Origin: Nemophila menziesii
Lineage: Eukaryota; Streptophyta; Magnoliopsida; Boraginales; Hydrophyllaceae
NCBI GenBank assembly: GCA_029959085.1
Contig: JARWIR010000031.1
Coordinates: 8,618,001 to 8,682,000, forward strand
DNA length: 64,000 bases
Reading direction: 5' to 3'
How positions within the stretch are numbered: position 1 is the first letter of the stretch; every line of letters begins with the position of its first letter. This document shows, in pieces, positions 36,117-50,370 of this stretch. The translations under genes and the position numbers were made by a program. A model generated the notes under the pieces. The model worked only from the letters and a program-made list of their open reading frames with translations. It did not search any database and was not told where the DNA came from.

Positions 36117-36690
36117 ACGTTAACCTTAACCTTACATGTAAACTTTAACCTTAACCATATCGTTAAACGTAACACTAAACCATGCATTTTATCTGAAATC
36201 TAGAACTTAAAACTTAACTTTCATCATTACCTTAAACTTAATGTCTCTTTTAACATTTACCCTACCCCTAATCTTATCCCTACCCTTGAGGTTTAAACCT
36301 TAATTATAATTTGAACTAGATAAAAAATATATTACCTCAAATATTAATCTTATAACATTATTCTTTATGGTTTGAACCTTAATTCTAACCTTAACCAAAT
36401 GAAGTTTAATCGCGCTTATATCCGACCTCTAACATTAAATTCGTATAACGTGAAACTTAAACGTCAACTTAACCTTAGACTTGACTTGTACCTCAAAGTT
36501 AAGCATTAGACTTAACCTTAACCTTTACCATAACAGAAAATTTAAAATTTAACCTTAACCTTTAACGTTAACATTAAATGTAACTCTAACCTCAACCATA
36601 ACCTTAAACTTAACCTTAACCATGATGTTAACCTTAACATTAGCCTTAGTCTTAGCCGTAGCATTAACCATATCCTTTGCCCTAGCCTTA
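36117..36690 (+). repeat. CCTTAA hexamer array, truncated
   Basis: About 570 bp, diverged, cut off at about 36690 (CCCTAGCCTTAATCTGTCAC), where beta begins without an intervening eta: a deletion junction in this unit. Confidence 0.85.
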
Positions 36691-37403
36691 ATCTGTCACA
36701 AATAATAAAGTAAATAAGCTTTATTTATCTATGTTATAAGCTTGTAAGCATTCATGGATATGATATAATTAAACCAACAACTAATTAGTTGTTACAGAAC
36801 TAATCTCTTAACGTGTAATACAACTTAGTATTTTAGGAATCGTTTATTTTATTTTATTTTCAATTGACGTATAGATGTATATAATAACATTTTCAATTTT
36901 TAGCCCATATTTTTATCCTTAAAAGACATGAGTATTACCGAGTGAGTCTACAAATCCTATAGAGATTTTAGAAAGCCATAAATATCTTATAGAATTTCAA
37001 ATGAATATACCATAAAAGTTACTGCAAATATGAATCAAATATTTACATTCTTATTTAATAAAATTTTAATATAAATTAATTCAAATCTGATACACATGTT
37101 CGTTTCCGATATGATAAAATATGTAAAGTTACATGTACTTTCCATACTTTCCATAAAACTTAAATTGAAATTTAATACATCTGTTTGTGGATTGTTTCTT
37201 ACATTCTATTTTGACAAATTTGTATTCACTATTTAATAAATCATACCTACATAATTTTTTTAGAGAGATACATAATATAGAAACCAACATAAAAAATGAA
37301 AATATATGTCATACACAATAAAAGAAAATAAATATATAATTCTTATTATTATATATAGATCTATTTGATAAATATATTTTTGTTTTTATATAATAAATTA
37401 ATG

Positions 37404-37406
<3 letters not shown>
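36691..37406. repeat. Backbone repeat, beta module (5' truncated)
   Basis: Enters beta at CTGTCACAAATAATAAAGTA and carries AAGCTTGTAAGCATTCATGG and CTTAACGTGTAATACAACTT. Closest to the type-I beta copies at 880 and 48830. Confidence 0.7.
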
Positions 37407-37452
<46 letters not shown>

Positions 37453-37455
37453 TTT
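37407..37455. repeat. (TA)n microsatellite
   Basis: Beta-edge TA tract equivalent to 3452-3516; the TG part is reduced. Confidence 0.9.
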
Positions 37456-38270
37456 GTGTATAAAAGATACATATTTATGAATTTTAAAAACATGCAAATA
37501 TATACAAAAATATATGTTTTACAATATATTCATGTATTTTCTTATATAAAAATTATACAACTTTATATATATAAAATATAAAATTTTGCAAGATCAATAA
37601 TAAAATTATATATCTATACAAAAATATAGATCTATATAGATATGTTAAATCCTTAGATATATACATAAATACTTTAAAAAAATTATTAAAAAATGATGTT
37701 ATATAAACAAAAAATTAAAGTATTACAAACCAAATCATTAGATTCATAATATAATTTTGGTATAGTAGTATTGAATCGTTTAACTAGTGTAGTTGTTTTG
37801 TTATACTATAACTCATACAAATATATGAAAAATTAATCGGAACAATTAGGTGCATACTACTTTATTATATAAATACTCTAACCAAAAGTAAAAAAGGAGA
37901 AAGTATCGCATACATATGTAATGTGAAAGCAATTAAAGAAAAACCATCAATGATATATTTGAAATGAAATTAAAGAAAGACAACCCAAGAAAAAAAATTA
38001 TCGGTTGCAAATTTAATCTATAACTATAACAAGACATATTAATTTTCTTATTTTTCGCGTGATATCAATGAATACAACTCATCGCGTGTATAAATTGTAC
38101 TTAAAACATTTTTTCTTGTTCTTTTATTCATATTGATTGTTCCCAAAATGAGAAAAATATTTCATTTTGTAACATTTGTGCCATAATAGCACTTAATAAT
38201 TAATTATGTTATTAGTATGAGAAATTTAATTCAAGAAACATAATTACTTAAAGTTACACATATGTCAAAC
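37456..38270. repeat. Backbone repeat, gamma module
   Basis: TTTGCAAGATCAATAATAAA, GGTGCATACTACTTTATTAT, ATCGGTTGCAAATTTAATCT. Switches near 38150 to a gamma-prime-like end (CATTTGTGCCATAATAGCAC). Confidence 0.65.
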
Positions 38271-39138
38271 CATTTCCCCTAATATAAACAAACTCAATTT
38301 TCACATTACACCTATTTCAAAATGACAATGAATAATTTACACATATCTATATGGGTGATTGTCCTAGAGTGTCTTGGGTACCAAGTTAATCGCCAATAAA
38401 AAACATATAGCTAGTTTCTTTTCCAAATAACTTACTACCCAATGTTATGAGTGACCTAATACTGAAATACCCTCAAATAAAACAAAAAACTATATAAAGA
38501 CTAAAAAATACGTGACAATAAGCACGAACCACTGAGTCACTGTATTGAGTCACTATCTATTAGTATTATTTATCTCCGACCACCACCCACTGACCACCAC
38601 TGTAAACTCCACATGTGGCGTACTCATTGATTCATTGACTACGAAGCTTTTGAGTATTAATATTATTTTTCTTTAAACACCATCCACCGACCACCACCAA
38701 CACTGCGACCCGGGCGTGCTTAGTGATTCTCTAAGTACGAAGTCACTGAGTACAAAAATCATTGATTAGAGAATCACAAAGTATAAAAATTCATTGAGTG
38801 TAATCATTTAATATGTAACTATATTTAGAAAATTAATGAGTATACTTTACAAGACTTTGAGTATAACTTAGTAAATTTTCTAAATATTACCTAAAAGTAT
38901 TGATTATTAAAACAGAAATATAGAAATAAAATGACATAATTGTATTTATGATGGAAAAAAACAGTACTTAATAAAAGATAAATAAATCTATTGTACCTAT
39001 AACAAAAAAAATTACAAATATAATAAAAAAGTTAACAATATTACGAGAAAAAAATTGATAATGTAAAATCTTGTTTGATGATCTGGTTCACGAAACTTAT
39101 TTATTGTTAATGAATAAAACCCCTCTAAATTTAAAATT
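38271..39138. repeat. Backbone repeat, theta module
   Basis: TCTCCGACCACCACCCACTG, CACCATCCACCGACCACCAC and a theta hairpin at about 38706-38750. Diverged from the other three copies. Followed by AT-rich sequence with nothing recognisable. Confidence 0.65.
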
Positions 39139-39143
39139 AATAT

Positions 39144-39207
<64 letters not shown>

Positions 39208-39361
39208 TTTTAGGTTACCAAAATAACAAAGGAATATAAAAAATTCTTAAACAAAAAACCTCACGAACAAGTTTTGCTGGATAGTTAGATTTGTCATTTT
39301 CGAACTCGCTTGCTTAAATCTCACGAACCTTCTTAACCTTAACCTTAACTGTTAATTTAAT
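39139..39361. repeat. (TA)n tract and junction fragment
   Basis: Pure (TA)n at about 39139-39205. Then a fragment resembling the start of iota (AAGTTTTGCTGGATAGTTAG, cf. 32488) and a remnant of only about 25 bp of hexamer repeat (TTAACCTTAACCTTAACTGT) directly before eta. Iota and epsilon are largely deleted in this unit. Confidence 0.7.
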
Positions 39362-40670
39362 CTTTAATGAAATCCATGACAAAGATGCCAAAAAATTTGG
39401 TATACCCCTCAATGTGAGGTGATTTACGCACCCAAGAGAGTAACTGCCTACAAAATATTATGGATCATTCCAAGTAGTAAAGTAATCTTTTTATCATCAG
39501 GGATTGTAAAACCTATAGTTTGTATTTAATGACATTGAATAGAATATTGGGTAATAATATAATATATATTCATTTTAGTTTCAATAATTAATAATTTAAA
39601 AGATATAAATGCAAATATAGGGACTAACATAGGGAGGAAACTAGCTCTAGATGATCCAATTCACCAAAGAACTACAAGTTAGGCTTAATATAATAAAATA
39701 ATGTTTACAATTCATAATAACTGGGAATCTAGATTCCACATAAAGATTTACTTAAATTAAATAAGTGTGATATTTACTATTCACATTAACTGTGATCTGG
39801 AAGACACCTAACCTCTCCCATATATTACTACATATTTATAAGACACCAGTGAATTTAACCATTTAAATAGCAATGTATATTACTTTTATTCTATTATTAA
39901 TAAACACCTCTAATATATAGTTCCACTTTCAATCCCCTTCGGGGTGTAATTCATAAACTAGGGCTAATAATTACATGGACTTTATAATAAAAAAATATTT
40001 ATATAAGATAATATAACCTACATATAAATAAATATCAATTAGGCAAAAACCCTAAAGTCATACAGAAAGCCTCAATTCATAATTATATAGTTAATAAGAA
40101 ATCGTCATAAGCTAATGAAGAGAGTATTTAATAAATAATATAAAGTTAAGCATAATCATAACTCTGTATAAAATTTAATAAAAAAAAAAGTTAAAGTGTT
40201 ACAAAAATTTGATTTTGATGAAGATGATAATGACTTCTCATTGCTTCTCGCCTGACTTTATCTTCAATTGGATTTTGATAATAGGGAGTGCAAAAGAAGT
40301 ATTATAGTGTAATTTTATAGCTCTCTATCTAGGGTTAACCTGCGTTTTAAGCTAGTAAAAAACTTGGTCTATGGTTTTTTTTACAAAACTAGATAGCTTG
40401 CGTCATCTCACAATAGTTCTCATCATCACTTTACAGTTTGCAGCATATTTGACAAAAAATATACTCAAAATTAATAGGGTAAGACTTTCATCCTATATTG
40501 TATGGACCAAGATTAGCATCATAACCATTAATTATATTAATAAAACACATGTCATAGATAAACTAGGTAGTTACTATAATAAGTTTTTTCTTTCCATAAA
40601 TAAGGGGTATGTCTCATAATACGGTTGATATTGGACGATCCAATATTAAATAGAATTATTTTCCAAAAAA
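39362..40670. repeat. Backbone repeat, eta module
   Basis: Starts TTAATGAAATCCATGACAAAG, with TTGGTATACCCCTCAATGTG and AACATAGGGAGGAAACTAGC. Closest to 21961-23340 and, like it, continues directly into the second half of gamma. Short frames are not conserved. Confidence 0.75.
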
Positions 40671-42029
40671 AATATAATCGCTTGCAAATTTAATGTACAA
40701 TTATAACAAGAAAAATCATTTGTTTCATTTTTCGTGTGATTTCAATGAAACACAACTCATCGCTTGTTTAACTTGTATTTAATACATTTTTTCTTGTTAT
40801 ATTAGATTTTGTAACATTTAATGATGCAAAATGTTTCTACACTTAATTCAACAAATAAATTTGAGACTTATTAATATATTACAGAAGTTAAAGCATCATA
40901 TTAGAACCTTAAACGCAATCTAGAGTGAAAGTAAATTTTATTAGGAAGGTGATCATAAATAATATTGTCTTGTCGAGTTTGAATTTCAGATGTATTTTTA
41001 GACCTATACAAGTACATATATTTTGTGTTATTTTCATATACATGTTGTAATTAACCTCAATGTAAACTACCTAAATTTATTGACACAAATAATCACATAG
41101 TAAGCTTTATTTATCTATGTTATAAGCTTGTAAGCATTCATTACTATTATATTAATATATCAACAACTAATTAGTTGTGACATAACTAACTCTTAGCGTG
41201 TAATACAACTTAGTATTTTAGGAATCTTTTATTTTATTTTATTTTCAATAGACGTATAGATGTTTATAATAATGTTTCAACTTTTTAGTCCATAATTTCA
41301 TCCTTATAAGACATGAGTATTACTGATTCCTTTAAGTATTAATATAATTTTACAAAGAATATATATGATATTGTAAAATTAGTCAAATTTTGTACAAGAA
41401 TAGAAAAATAAAACACACCAATGTGTCTACAAATCCTATAGAGTTTTTACAATAAATAAAGATCTTACAAAATTTCAAATGAATACACAATAATAGTTAC
41501 TACAAATATGAAACAAATACCTACATTCTTATTTAATAATATTTAATGAAACTTAATTAAAATCTGATACATATGTTGGTTTATAATATTATAGTGTAAA
41601 GTTACATGTACTTTCCATAAAACTTAAATTGCAACTCAATACATGTGTTTGTTGATTGATTCGTTAATTGTTTCTTACGTTCTTTTTAGAATTTTTTTAT
41701 TCAATACCATTTAATAAATCATACCTACAAAAACATATTTTTAAGAGAGATGCATTATATAGAAACCAACATAAAAAACATAAAACGATTTCATACACAA
41801 TTAAAGAACATAGATATATAAATCTATTTATTATATGTAGATATGTTTGATAGATATATTTGTATTTTTATATAATGAATTAATAAAATACTAATATATA
41901 TAATTTGCAAATATACATATATATAAAATTTATTTTATATAGATATGTTTCATAAATATATTTTTGTTTTTATATAATGAACTAATAAAATAATAATAAT
42001 ATATATATATATATATGTGTGTGTGATTG
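40671..42029. repeat. Backbone repeat, partial gamma plus beta
   Basis: Counterpart of 23341-24615, with CTAGAGTGAAAGTAAATTTTA and GTAATTAACCTCAATGTAAA. The beta 3' edge (GATAGATATATTTGTATTTT at 41849) is duplicated at about 41945 (CATAAATATATTTTTGTTTT), before a (TA)n(TG)n at 42000-42028. Confidence 0.7.
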
Positions 42030-42720
42030 TTAAAATATACATATTTCCAACTTTTTAAAAAATGCAAAAATATATTTTAAAAAAATATATGCCTATATTT
42101 TTGTATATAATAAAATAAAAAATATACAAATATGTATATAAAATATAAAAAAATTTCAAGTTATCTATACAAAAAATATAGAACTATATAGATATGTTAA
42201 AACTTAGACATATACACAAATATATTAGAAAAATTTATTTAAAGAATGATGATTTAAATAAAAAAATGAAGTATTACAAACTAGATCATTCGATATATAA
42301 GATAATTTTGGTATACTAGTATTATATCAATTAATTAGTTATTATAGTGGAACTTATACAAAAATATGATAAATTAATATTGTTGGAGAGAAATATGAAA
42401 TAAAATTGACAGTTAAGTTTTAGATTGTACATATTTTTATAACTTTGGTAGACCAATGTTTGGCCTAAATAAAGAAAAGCCTTCGTTTGGTTCTTTGTTT
42501 TGATCGGTTTAGGTTGGGTTCACTCTCAATCATAACTACCACCACTAAAGAAGAGTTTATATACAAAATATATAAGCACTAGATATGACCCGTTACATAA
42601 GACATTTCCAAGCAATTAATCCTACTTTTACAAATGTTTTAATAATAAAAAGGGAGGGTGATAATAAACGAGAATATGATAAATTAATGGGAATTATGAG
42701 AGGTTTGTGTAGATTTTAAG
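42030..42720. repeat. Backbone repeat, delta module
   Basis: GTTGGAGAGAAATATGAAAT, AGAGTTTATATACAAAATAT, AATAAAAAGGGAGGGTGATA. The TATA-like phrase is mutated in this copy. Confidence 0.7.
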
Positions 42721-43200
42721 TTTTAAGATGAAGAGTTTTGTGTATACTACTTTATTATATAAATACTCGAACTAAAAGTTAAAAAAATGTGTCACATACA
42801 GATGTAGTGTAAAGCCAATTAAAGACAACCCATCAATAACATAATTGGTATGAAGTAAAAGAAAGACATAAAGATGTGAAACCAAAAAATACTCATCGTT
42901 TGCAAATTTAATATTGAGTTATAACAAGACATATCATTTGTTTTATTGTTTGTGTGAAATCAAAGAAACGCGGCTTATCGCGAGTTTAACTTGGACATAA
43001 AAAAACTTTTCTTGGTCTTTAATTCAAATTAACTATTCTACAAATGTGAAAAATATTGGATTTTGTGACATTTGATCTATAATAGCACTTAATAATTATT
43101 TACACTATTAGAATGAGATTTTTAGTTCAAGAAACATATATACTTACAGTTACACATATCTCAAAAAATTCTCCTAAATTAAACAAACTCATTTTTCACA
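42721..43200. repeat. Backbone repeat, gamma-prime module
   Basis: GAGTTTTGTGTATACTACTT, CATACAGATGTAGTGTAAAG, AAACGCGGCTTATCGCGAGT. The last phrase keeps CGCGGCTTATCGCG as a small near-palindrome. Confidence 0.65.
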
Positions 43201-44300
43201 TTTTCAATTAATTGAAAATAACAATAAACAATTTACATAAACTAGGGTTGAGTAGGTGGGAGGAGAAGAGTATTTTGAGAGGTGGATTAGACATTCCAGG
43301 TGGTAAATGTGAATAATGTGGCTTTATGTAAGTATATATAAATATGATATTTGGGGGATAATTTTTTTAACTGATTAAATTCTAACATTGTTGACTGAAA
43401 ACATAATTTTGAAAGGGGGCTTGCGTCTTGAAGAGACCTCGTGAAGACCAGTTGACAAAGATCTCACCTATAAATGTTGAAATAAGTTGTAATTTAGTCC
43501 TTGCTAATATTTCATTCTATATCATAACATTCATTACAATAAATTTTTTTTAGTAAAATCCTTTGACTACTAAAAAATTGTATTAATGTTTTATTGGATG
43601 TCAAATAATTCTACCAATATTAATGGACAACAAATTTTAAAAGAATTTACAACCTGATCAATGACCATGTCATTTCATCACAATCATTTCTTTTTAGGAG
43701 ATAAATGTTATGATGAAATGACATGATCACGATTGAATTGTAATCGTTTATGTTTTCTGAAAGATTAAATAAACATGATTGTTAAACTTTTAATGCTGAA
43801 TCGATGTTTATAAGAGTTTCAGATAAGGGGATGTATATGTTATAGTTTTCCATAATAGATGTTATGGAAATGTCTAGAAATATTTGTTGTGTTGATGAAA
43901 AATATGAATGAATAGCATCTATTTATATGTGAAAAGATGACAAAAATTGGAATGAACAAGAAGCTTTCGGATTTCAGAAATCATTAAGTTTTATTAATAT
44001 AACAATATATATATAAAAAAAATTAATCAATGTGATAAATATCAGTATATAAATGAAACATGTGTGATCGCTTTAAAGCCCTTAAGTCTCTCAACATAAA
44101 ATATGCCTTATATTTATCCCTTTATCTACAATGGTTGGCATTGCTCCTGAAAACATATGATTAAAATTATGGGACCCACTACAATTTAATTATATATTAT
44201 ACTTATACTCATATATATATATTAAAATCCAATATCAATCATACTATTATAGTTATAATTCCATAATATTAATTTATTGGTCCATTCTATCTAATTATCA
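43201..44300. repeat. Backbone repeat, iota module
   Basis: Counterpart of 25801-26780: GGGTTGAGTAGGTGGGAGGA, TTTTGAGAGGTGGATTAGAC, and TTTCATCACAATCATTTCTT with TGATGAAATGACATGATCAC. Its end ACTACAATTTAATTATATAT is an uninterrupted version of the Helitron target at 32956/34883. Confidence 0.75.
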
Positions 44301-44697
44301 TTATCAACTTAATTTATTAATTGAATCCCACTCCATACACATACACAATATTCTAAATTTTTTTCATCCTTGCATGTTGTATATCTGACTTTCACCTAGC
44401 AGACTTAGGTTTGATTCCCATCGATTAAGCAAAACTTATTTTAAAGGCTTACATAGAGGATTTGGGTTTGATTTCATGTTATTAGAACACAATATTTCAT
44501 TTTCCATGACCCATAAAAGGATAACCTTGAATATTGAACCACACACAATGAAATTTGAAATAATTTTTGTAAAAATTGTGTGCAAGCTAAATACAAGAAA
44601 TATTATATAAGCATAACAAAATATGTACAAGAAATTAAAAATCATGAACCAAAAACTTAAACATATTTGGATATATGTTATTATAATAAAACATATC
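44301..44697. repeat. Backbone repeat, short epsilon module
   Basis: Only the 3' half of epsilon is present, with the best tRNA-like B box of the family (GGTTTGATTCC at 44408-44418) and an A-box-like TTGCATGTTG at about 44370. Confidence 0.65.
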
Positions 44698-46280
44698 GCT
44701 AACCTTAACCTTTACCTTACATTTAAACCATAACCTTAATCATACACTAAAACTTATCACCAAGCCATACACTTTACCTCAAATATTGAACTTTAAATTT
44801 GAAACCTAACTTTCATCATAACCTTAAACTTAACCTTAGTTTAAACGTTTACCCTAACCCTAACTATATCCTTACCCGTAAGGTTTAAACCCCAATTCTA
44901 ATCTGAATCAAATGAAAACTTATTGTGCAGATATTTGACCTCAAACCTTAAACCATATAACTTTATCCATAAACCTTTAATCATTAACCCTAACACTAAA
45001 CTTATCCTTCAAGGTTTAAACCATAACTTTTACCTTAACCAAATGAAGATTCATCGCATTTATATTTTACCTTAGAACTTAAATCTCTACAACATGAAAC
45101 TTAAAGGTCAAATCTTAAACCGTAAACTTAAACAAAGACTTGACTGTTACCTTAAAATTAACCCATATACTTTGCCTTAACCTTAACCATAACCCAAAAT
45201 TTAAACTTTAACCTTTACCTTAAAACTAAAAATTAAATTTTGCCCTAACCTTAACCTGAACCTCAATCTCAACCTTAAACTTAACCTTAACCATGGCATT
45301 AACCTTAACCTTAGCCTTAGCTTTATCATTAGTATTAACCATATCCCTAGCCCTAGCCTTAACCTTAGCACTAGCCTTTGTCCTTATACTTAACTTTAGC
45401 CTTAGCCTTAGCCTTAAGCTTAGCCTTATCTATATGTCTAGAACTCGCCCTAGTCTTAGCCATAGCCTTAGCCCTACCCATAACCTCAATGCTAACCTTA
45501 TCATTAACATTAAATTTAAGTTAATCTAAATATTAAATTGAACAATATATTTAACCTTAACCTTAATCTTAACCTTAAATTTAATTTTAATCTTAATCTG
45601 AACCATAACCCTTTACTCCTTAGTCTTAACCTTAACCTCAACCCCTTAAGTATTAGACTTAAACACATCCTTAACCTTATTCTTAACATTAACCTAACAT
45701 TAACCTTGAACTTAACCTTTAAACTTAAACTTAATGTTTAACTTAGCCATGACTTTAAAATTATCATTAATCTCAACCTTTCCCATAACATTTACCTTAA
45801 CTTTAATCTAATCCTTAACCTTAACCTAAACCTTAATCTTAACGTTAAACTTAAGATTTTAACCTTAAACCATACAACATAGTGTTTTCTTTCTCTTTAC
45901 CTTAACCTTTACCCAAAACTTAATCTTAACCTTAAACTTAACCTTAACCTTAAATCTTATACCTTAAACTGTAAACCTTAAACGTATAACATAAGCTATA
46001 CAACTTAATGTCTGCTTTCGTTTTAACCTTAACCTTAAATTTAACCATAACCCTTAAACTTTAAGTCTTACACCTTAAACCTTAAACCTTAAACTTAAAC
46101 TTAACCTGAACCTTAAACATTCACCTTAACATTAACCTTAACCTTCAACTTCGCATTCATCTTAACTTTTTAAACCTTAACCTTGAACCTTAAACCTTAA
46201 ACCTTAAAACATAAACCTTAAACCTTAAAACATAAACCTTAAACCTTAACCTTAACCTTAACTTTAACCATTAATTTAAA
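44698..46280 (+). repeat. CCTTAA hexamer array (diverged)
   Basis: About 1.6 kb, the longest backbone array, with TTAGCCTTAGCC-rich subregions around 45300-45480. Frames at 45293-45741 encode LALALTL- and LNLNL-type low-complexity peptides and are not genes. Confidence 0.9.
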
Positions 46281-47960
46281 CTTTAATACAATCCACGACA
46301 AAGATGCCAAAAAAATTTGTATCCCTCTAGGTGTGAGGTGATTCACGTACCCAAGAGAGTAACTCTCCACAAACTATTATGGATCATTGAATGTAGTAAA
46401 GTAAATTTTTTATCATATCCACGGAGATTGTAAAACTTATAGTGTGTATTTAATGACGTTAAATAGAATTTTGTGTAATAATATAATATATATTTGGTTT
46501 GGTTTCAATAATTAATAATTAAAAATAATAAAATACAAATATAGGGACTAACATAGGGAGGAAACTAGCCCGGGATGATCCAATTCACCAAAGAACTAAA
46601 AGTTAGGCTTATGAGAATAATATTATATTTACTATTCACATTAATTAGGAATCTAGATTCCAGCTAAGCCTTTGCTTAATTCAAATAAGAGCAATGTTTA
46701 CTATTCACATTAATTGTAACTCTAGAAGACATCTAACATCTCACGTATATTATTATATATATTTATGGACACCGATGAATTTAACCCTATAAACATCTAT
46801 GTATATTATTTTTATTCTATTAGGAATAAACACTTCTTATATATAGTTACACCTTTTAATCCCCCTCACGGGTGTAATTCATAAAAATAGGGATAATAAA
46901 TTACATGGACTTTATAATGAAAAAAAACTTTATACAAGATAATATGAAATACGTATGAATAAATATAAATTAAGCAAAACCCCTAAATTCATAAAAAAAT
47001 CCTCAATTCATAGTTCTAGGGTTAATAAGAAATTGTCATGATCTAATGACGAGAGTATTTTATGAATAATATAAAGTTAAGCATAATCATAACTCAAGAA
47101 TAAAATTTAATAAATAAAAATTTAAAGTCACACAATAATTTGATTATGATAAAGATGTTAATGACAACTCCTTGCTTCTCGTCTGAGTTTATTTTATATT
47201 TTATTTTTATAATAGGGAGTGCAAAAGCAGTTTTACCGTGTAAATTTTATAGCTCTCTATCCAGTATCAACCTTGGTTCAACCTAGTAAAAACCTTTGCA
47301 AATGTTTTTTTTTGTGGAAACTAGATAGCTTGTGTCATCTCACAGAAACGCTATGTCTACGGTCACGTAAACTAGATTTAATTGGCTATACAATGGTGTA
47401 CGAACCAGCATCTAACTCCTTCCCAATAGTTCTCATCGTTTCTTTATAGTTTGTAGCATATTCGGAAAGAATATACTCAAAATTAAAAGGGTAAGACTTT
47501 AATCCTATATTACATGAACCAATATTAAAATCATGATCATTAATTATATTGAAAAAACACATGTCATAGATAAATTAGATAGTTACTATAATTAGTTTTT
47601 GCTTGACATAAACATGAGGTATTTCTCATAATACTATTGGTATTGGAGTATCCCATATTAAATAGAAGTATTGTACGAATTAATATAGAGTCATATAGTA
47701 TAATTTTTTAATAATGTAGGGAAATGCACACAAAATTTTGAATAATATATGGTCATATAATGCAATCAAACCAAAAGAAATTTCATGCCTCCAATTCCCT
47801 TGTCCCCAAAATAGAATTGTATGCCTACTTCTTTATGTTTAATTATGTATTTCTATATTATAATTAACATGGAGATAGTTGGATAAAGTATACATGTAGT
47901 GTTGGCCACAATTTTTAAAGTATGTGATGTTGAAGAAGGTTACAGTATGGTGGACACACT
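46281..47960. repeat. Backbone repeat, eta module
   Basis: Starts AATCCACGACAAAGATGCC, then GTGAGGTGATTCACGTACCC, AACATAGGGAGGAAACTAGC and CGGGTGTAATTCATAAAAAT. A 76-codon frame at 47219-47449 (starting MQKQFYRVNF) aligns in position with the frame at 30030 but has different interruptions; no domain recognised. Confidence 0.7.
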
Positions 47961-48765
47961 TTGAATCCAGGTTTGTAAAATATTGTAAATGATATTATGG
48001 TTATGTATGATAAACGGTGATTGTCTCAGAAAGAATGAATTGTAAGTGCTCCAAAAAGGGATTCTACAAAATAGTGAACGATTGGAAACCCATGTATGCA
48101 TGCTAAGCAAATTAATTCCCTCGATTTTAGTGTGTAAAAGATTGACACCATATGGAAATGGTTTTAACTAAAATGAATATCACAAAAATCTACACCCTAT
48201 ACGCAACATAACTACAATTAAAATGAGCAAAGAAATCATTAAGATTGAACATGAATATCTAAGTCCAAGTCACCAATATTTTTGTATTTAGATGTTCGAT
48301 TAAGTGTTCAATATATCAGGGTAGAGACAAAAAATGCCATTAGATCACATAGAACACTGTTTATCAAGTTGATGAAGACATTTTGAAATGTCCAAACAGC
48401 AATGATAGACAATAGTGATGTCTGGATGAGAAAAAAGAATGATCTTCCAAGATAAATAAATATATAAACTAGTAATACATAAGAGATATATTCCTTCTAG
48501 ACACGTGACAATGATAACAAACAAATATTACTCGTAATCGCTCGAGAACCATTTAATGATGATAAATGCGTGTACACTTAATGCAACACATATAGCTTGG
48601 TGGCTTATAAACATATGAGATAATTTTAAAAATCACGTTACACGTAAAATGGAATCTAGACCAAAAATAAATTTTATACAGAAGGTGATCATAAAGAATA
48701 TTGTCTCGTCGATTTTGAACTCAGGTGTATTATTAGACCGATACAAGTACATATATTTTGTGTTA
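47961..48765. repeat. Backbone repeat, alpha module (type I)
   Basis: Start of the long stretch colinear with 70-3450: GTGCTCCAAAAAGGGATTCT, CATCTAAGTCCAAGTCACC-like sequence and TAATGATGATAAATGCGTGT all match 110-640 with scattered substitutions. Confidence 0.75.
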
Positions 48766-49520
48766 TTTTCATATACATTTTGTAATTAACCTCAACATAA
48801 AATACCTAAATTTATTGTCACAAATAATCACATAAATAAGCTTTATTTTTCTAAATTATAAGCTTGTAGCAGAACTAATCTCTTAGCATGTAATACAACT
48901 TTGTATTTAGGAATCGTTTATTTTATTTTATTTTCAATAGAAGTATAGATGTGTATAATAACGTTTTCAATTATTAGCCCATATTTTCATCCTGATAAGA
49001 CATCACTATTTCTGATTCGTGTAGGTATTAAAATAATTTGACAAAGTCTATACAGGATATAGAAAAATTAGTCATATTTTGTACAAGATTAAAAATATCA
49101 TTTTTATAGATTTAAAACACACCAGTCAGTCTACAAATCCTATAGAGATTTTAAAATCCATAAAATTCTTATTGAATTTCAAAGGAATATACCACAATAG
49201 TTACTGCAAATATGAATCAAATATTTACATTCTTATTTAGTCACAGTCTAATGAAAGTTGATTCAAATCTGATACACACGGTTGTTTGCAATATGATAAA
49301 ATATGTAAAGTTACATGTACATTACGTAAAAATAAAATTGTAATTTAATATATGTGTTTGTGGATTGTTTCTTACTTTCTATCTTGACTAATTTGTGTTC
49401 ACTACCATTTAATAAATCATACCTACATATTTTTCTTTGAGAGAGATACATAATATATTAACTAACATATAAACAAAAAAAGATTTCATACACAATAAAA
49501 GAACATAAATAAATAGTTCT
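48766..49520. repeat. Backbone repeat, beta module
   Basis: Matches 831-1620. Its 3' edge is shortened: the GATAAATATATTT/(TA)n part present at 1640-1710 is missing here. Confidence 0.7.
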
Positions 49521-50370
49521 AATTACAGATTTTCAAAATATGTAAATAAAAAAAAATTGTTATCTATATAAAATATAGAATTCTGCAAGATCAATAATAT
49601 ATATATATAAAAAAAAATATAGATCAATGTAGATATGTTAAAATCTTAGATATATACATAAATATATTAGAAATAATTATTAAAAAAATGATGTTATATA
49701 AACAAAAAATTTAAATATTACAAATCAAATCATTAGATTTATAATATATTTTGTATACTAGTATTAAATCGTTTAACTAGTATATTTTGTTTTGTTGTAC
49801 CATAACTTATACAAATATATGAAAATTTAAAAGGAACAATTAAGTGCATCCTACTTTATTATATAAATACTCTAACCAAAAGTAAAAAACACAACGTATG
49901 GCATACATGAGTAATGTGAAACAAAATAAAGAAAAACCATCGATTACATATTTGAAACAAAATTAAAGAAAGACAACCAAAGAAAAAAAATTCATCGGTT
50001 GCAAATTTAATGTATAATTATAACAAGATGTATCATTTGTCTCGTTTTTCGTGTCATATCAATGAAACACAACTTATCGTGTGTTTAACTTGTATTTACA
50101 ACATATTTTCTTGTCCTTTTATTTTAATTGATTGTTCCCAAAATGTGAAAAATATTTGATTTTGTAACATTTAATGATGCAAAATGTGTCTACATTTAAT
50201 GAAACACATAAATTTGTGTTTTATTAATATATTACAGAAATTAATACATCACATTAGCACGTTAAATGCGATCTAGAGTGAAAGTAAATTTTACTAGGAA
50301 GTGATCATAAACAATATTGTCATGTCGATTTTGAACTCAGATGTATTTTTAGACCTATACAAGTACATAT
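49521..50370. repeat. Backbone repeat, gamma module
   Basis: Matches 1740-2640, including ATTCATCGGTTGCAAATTTA and TCTAGAGTGAAAGTAAATTT. Confidence 0.7.
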
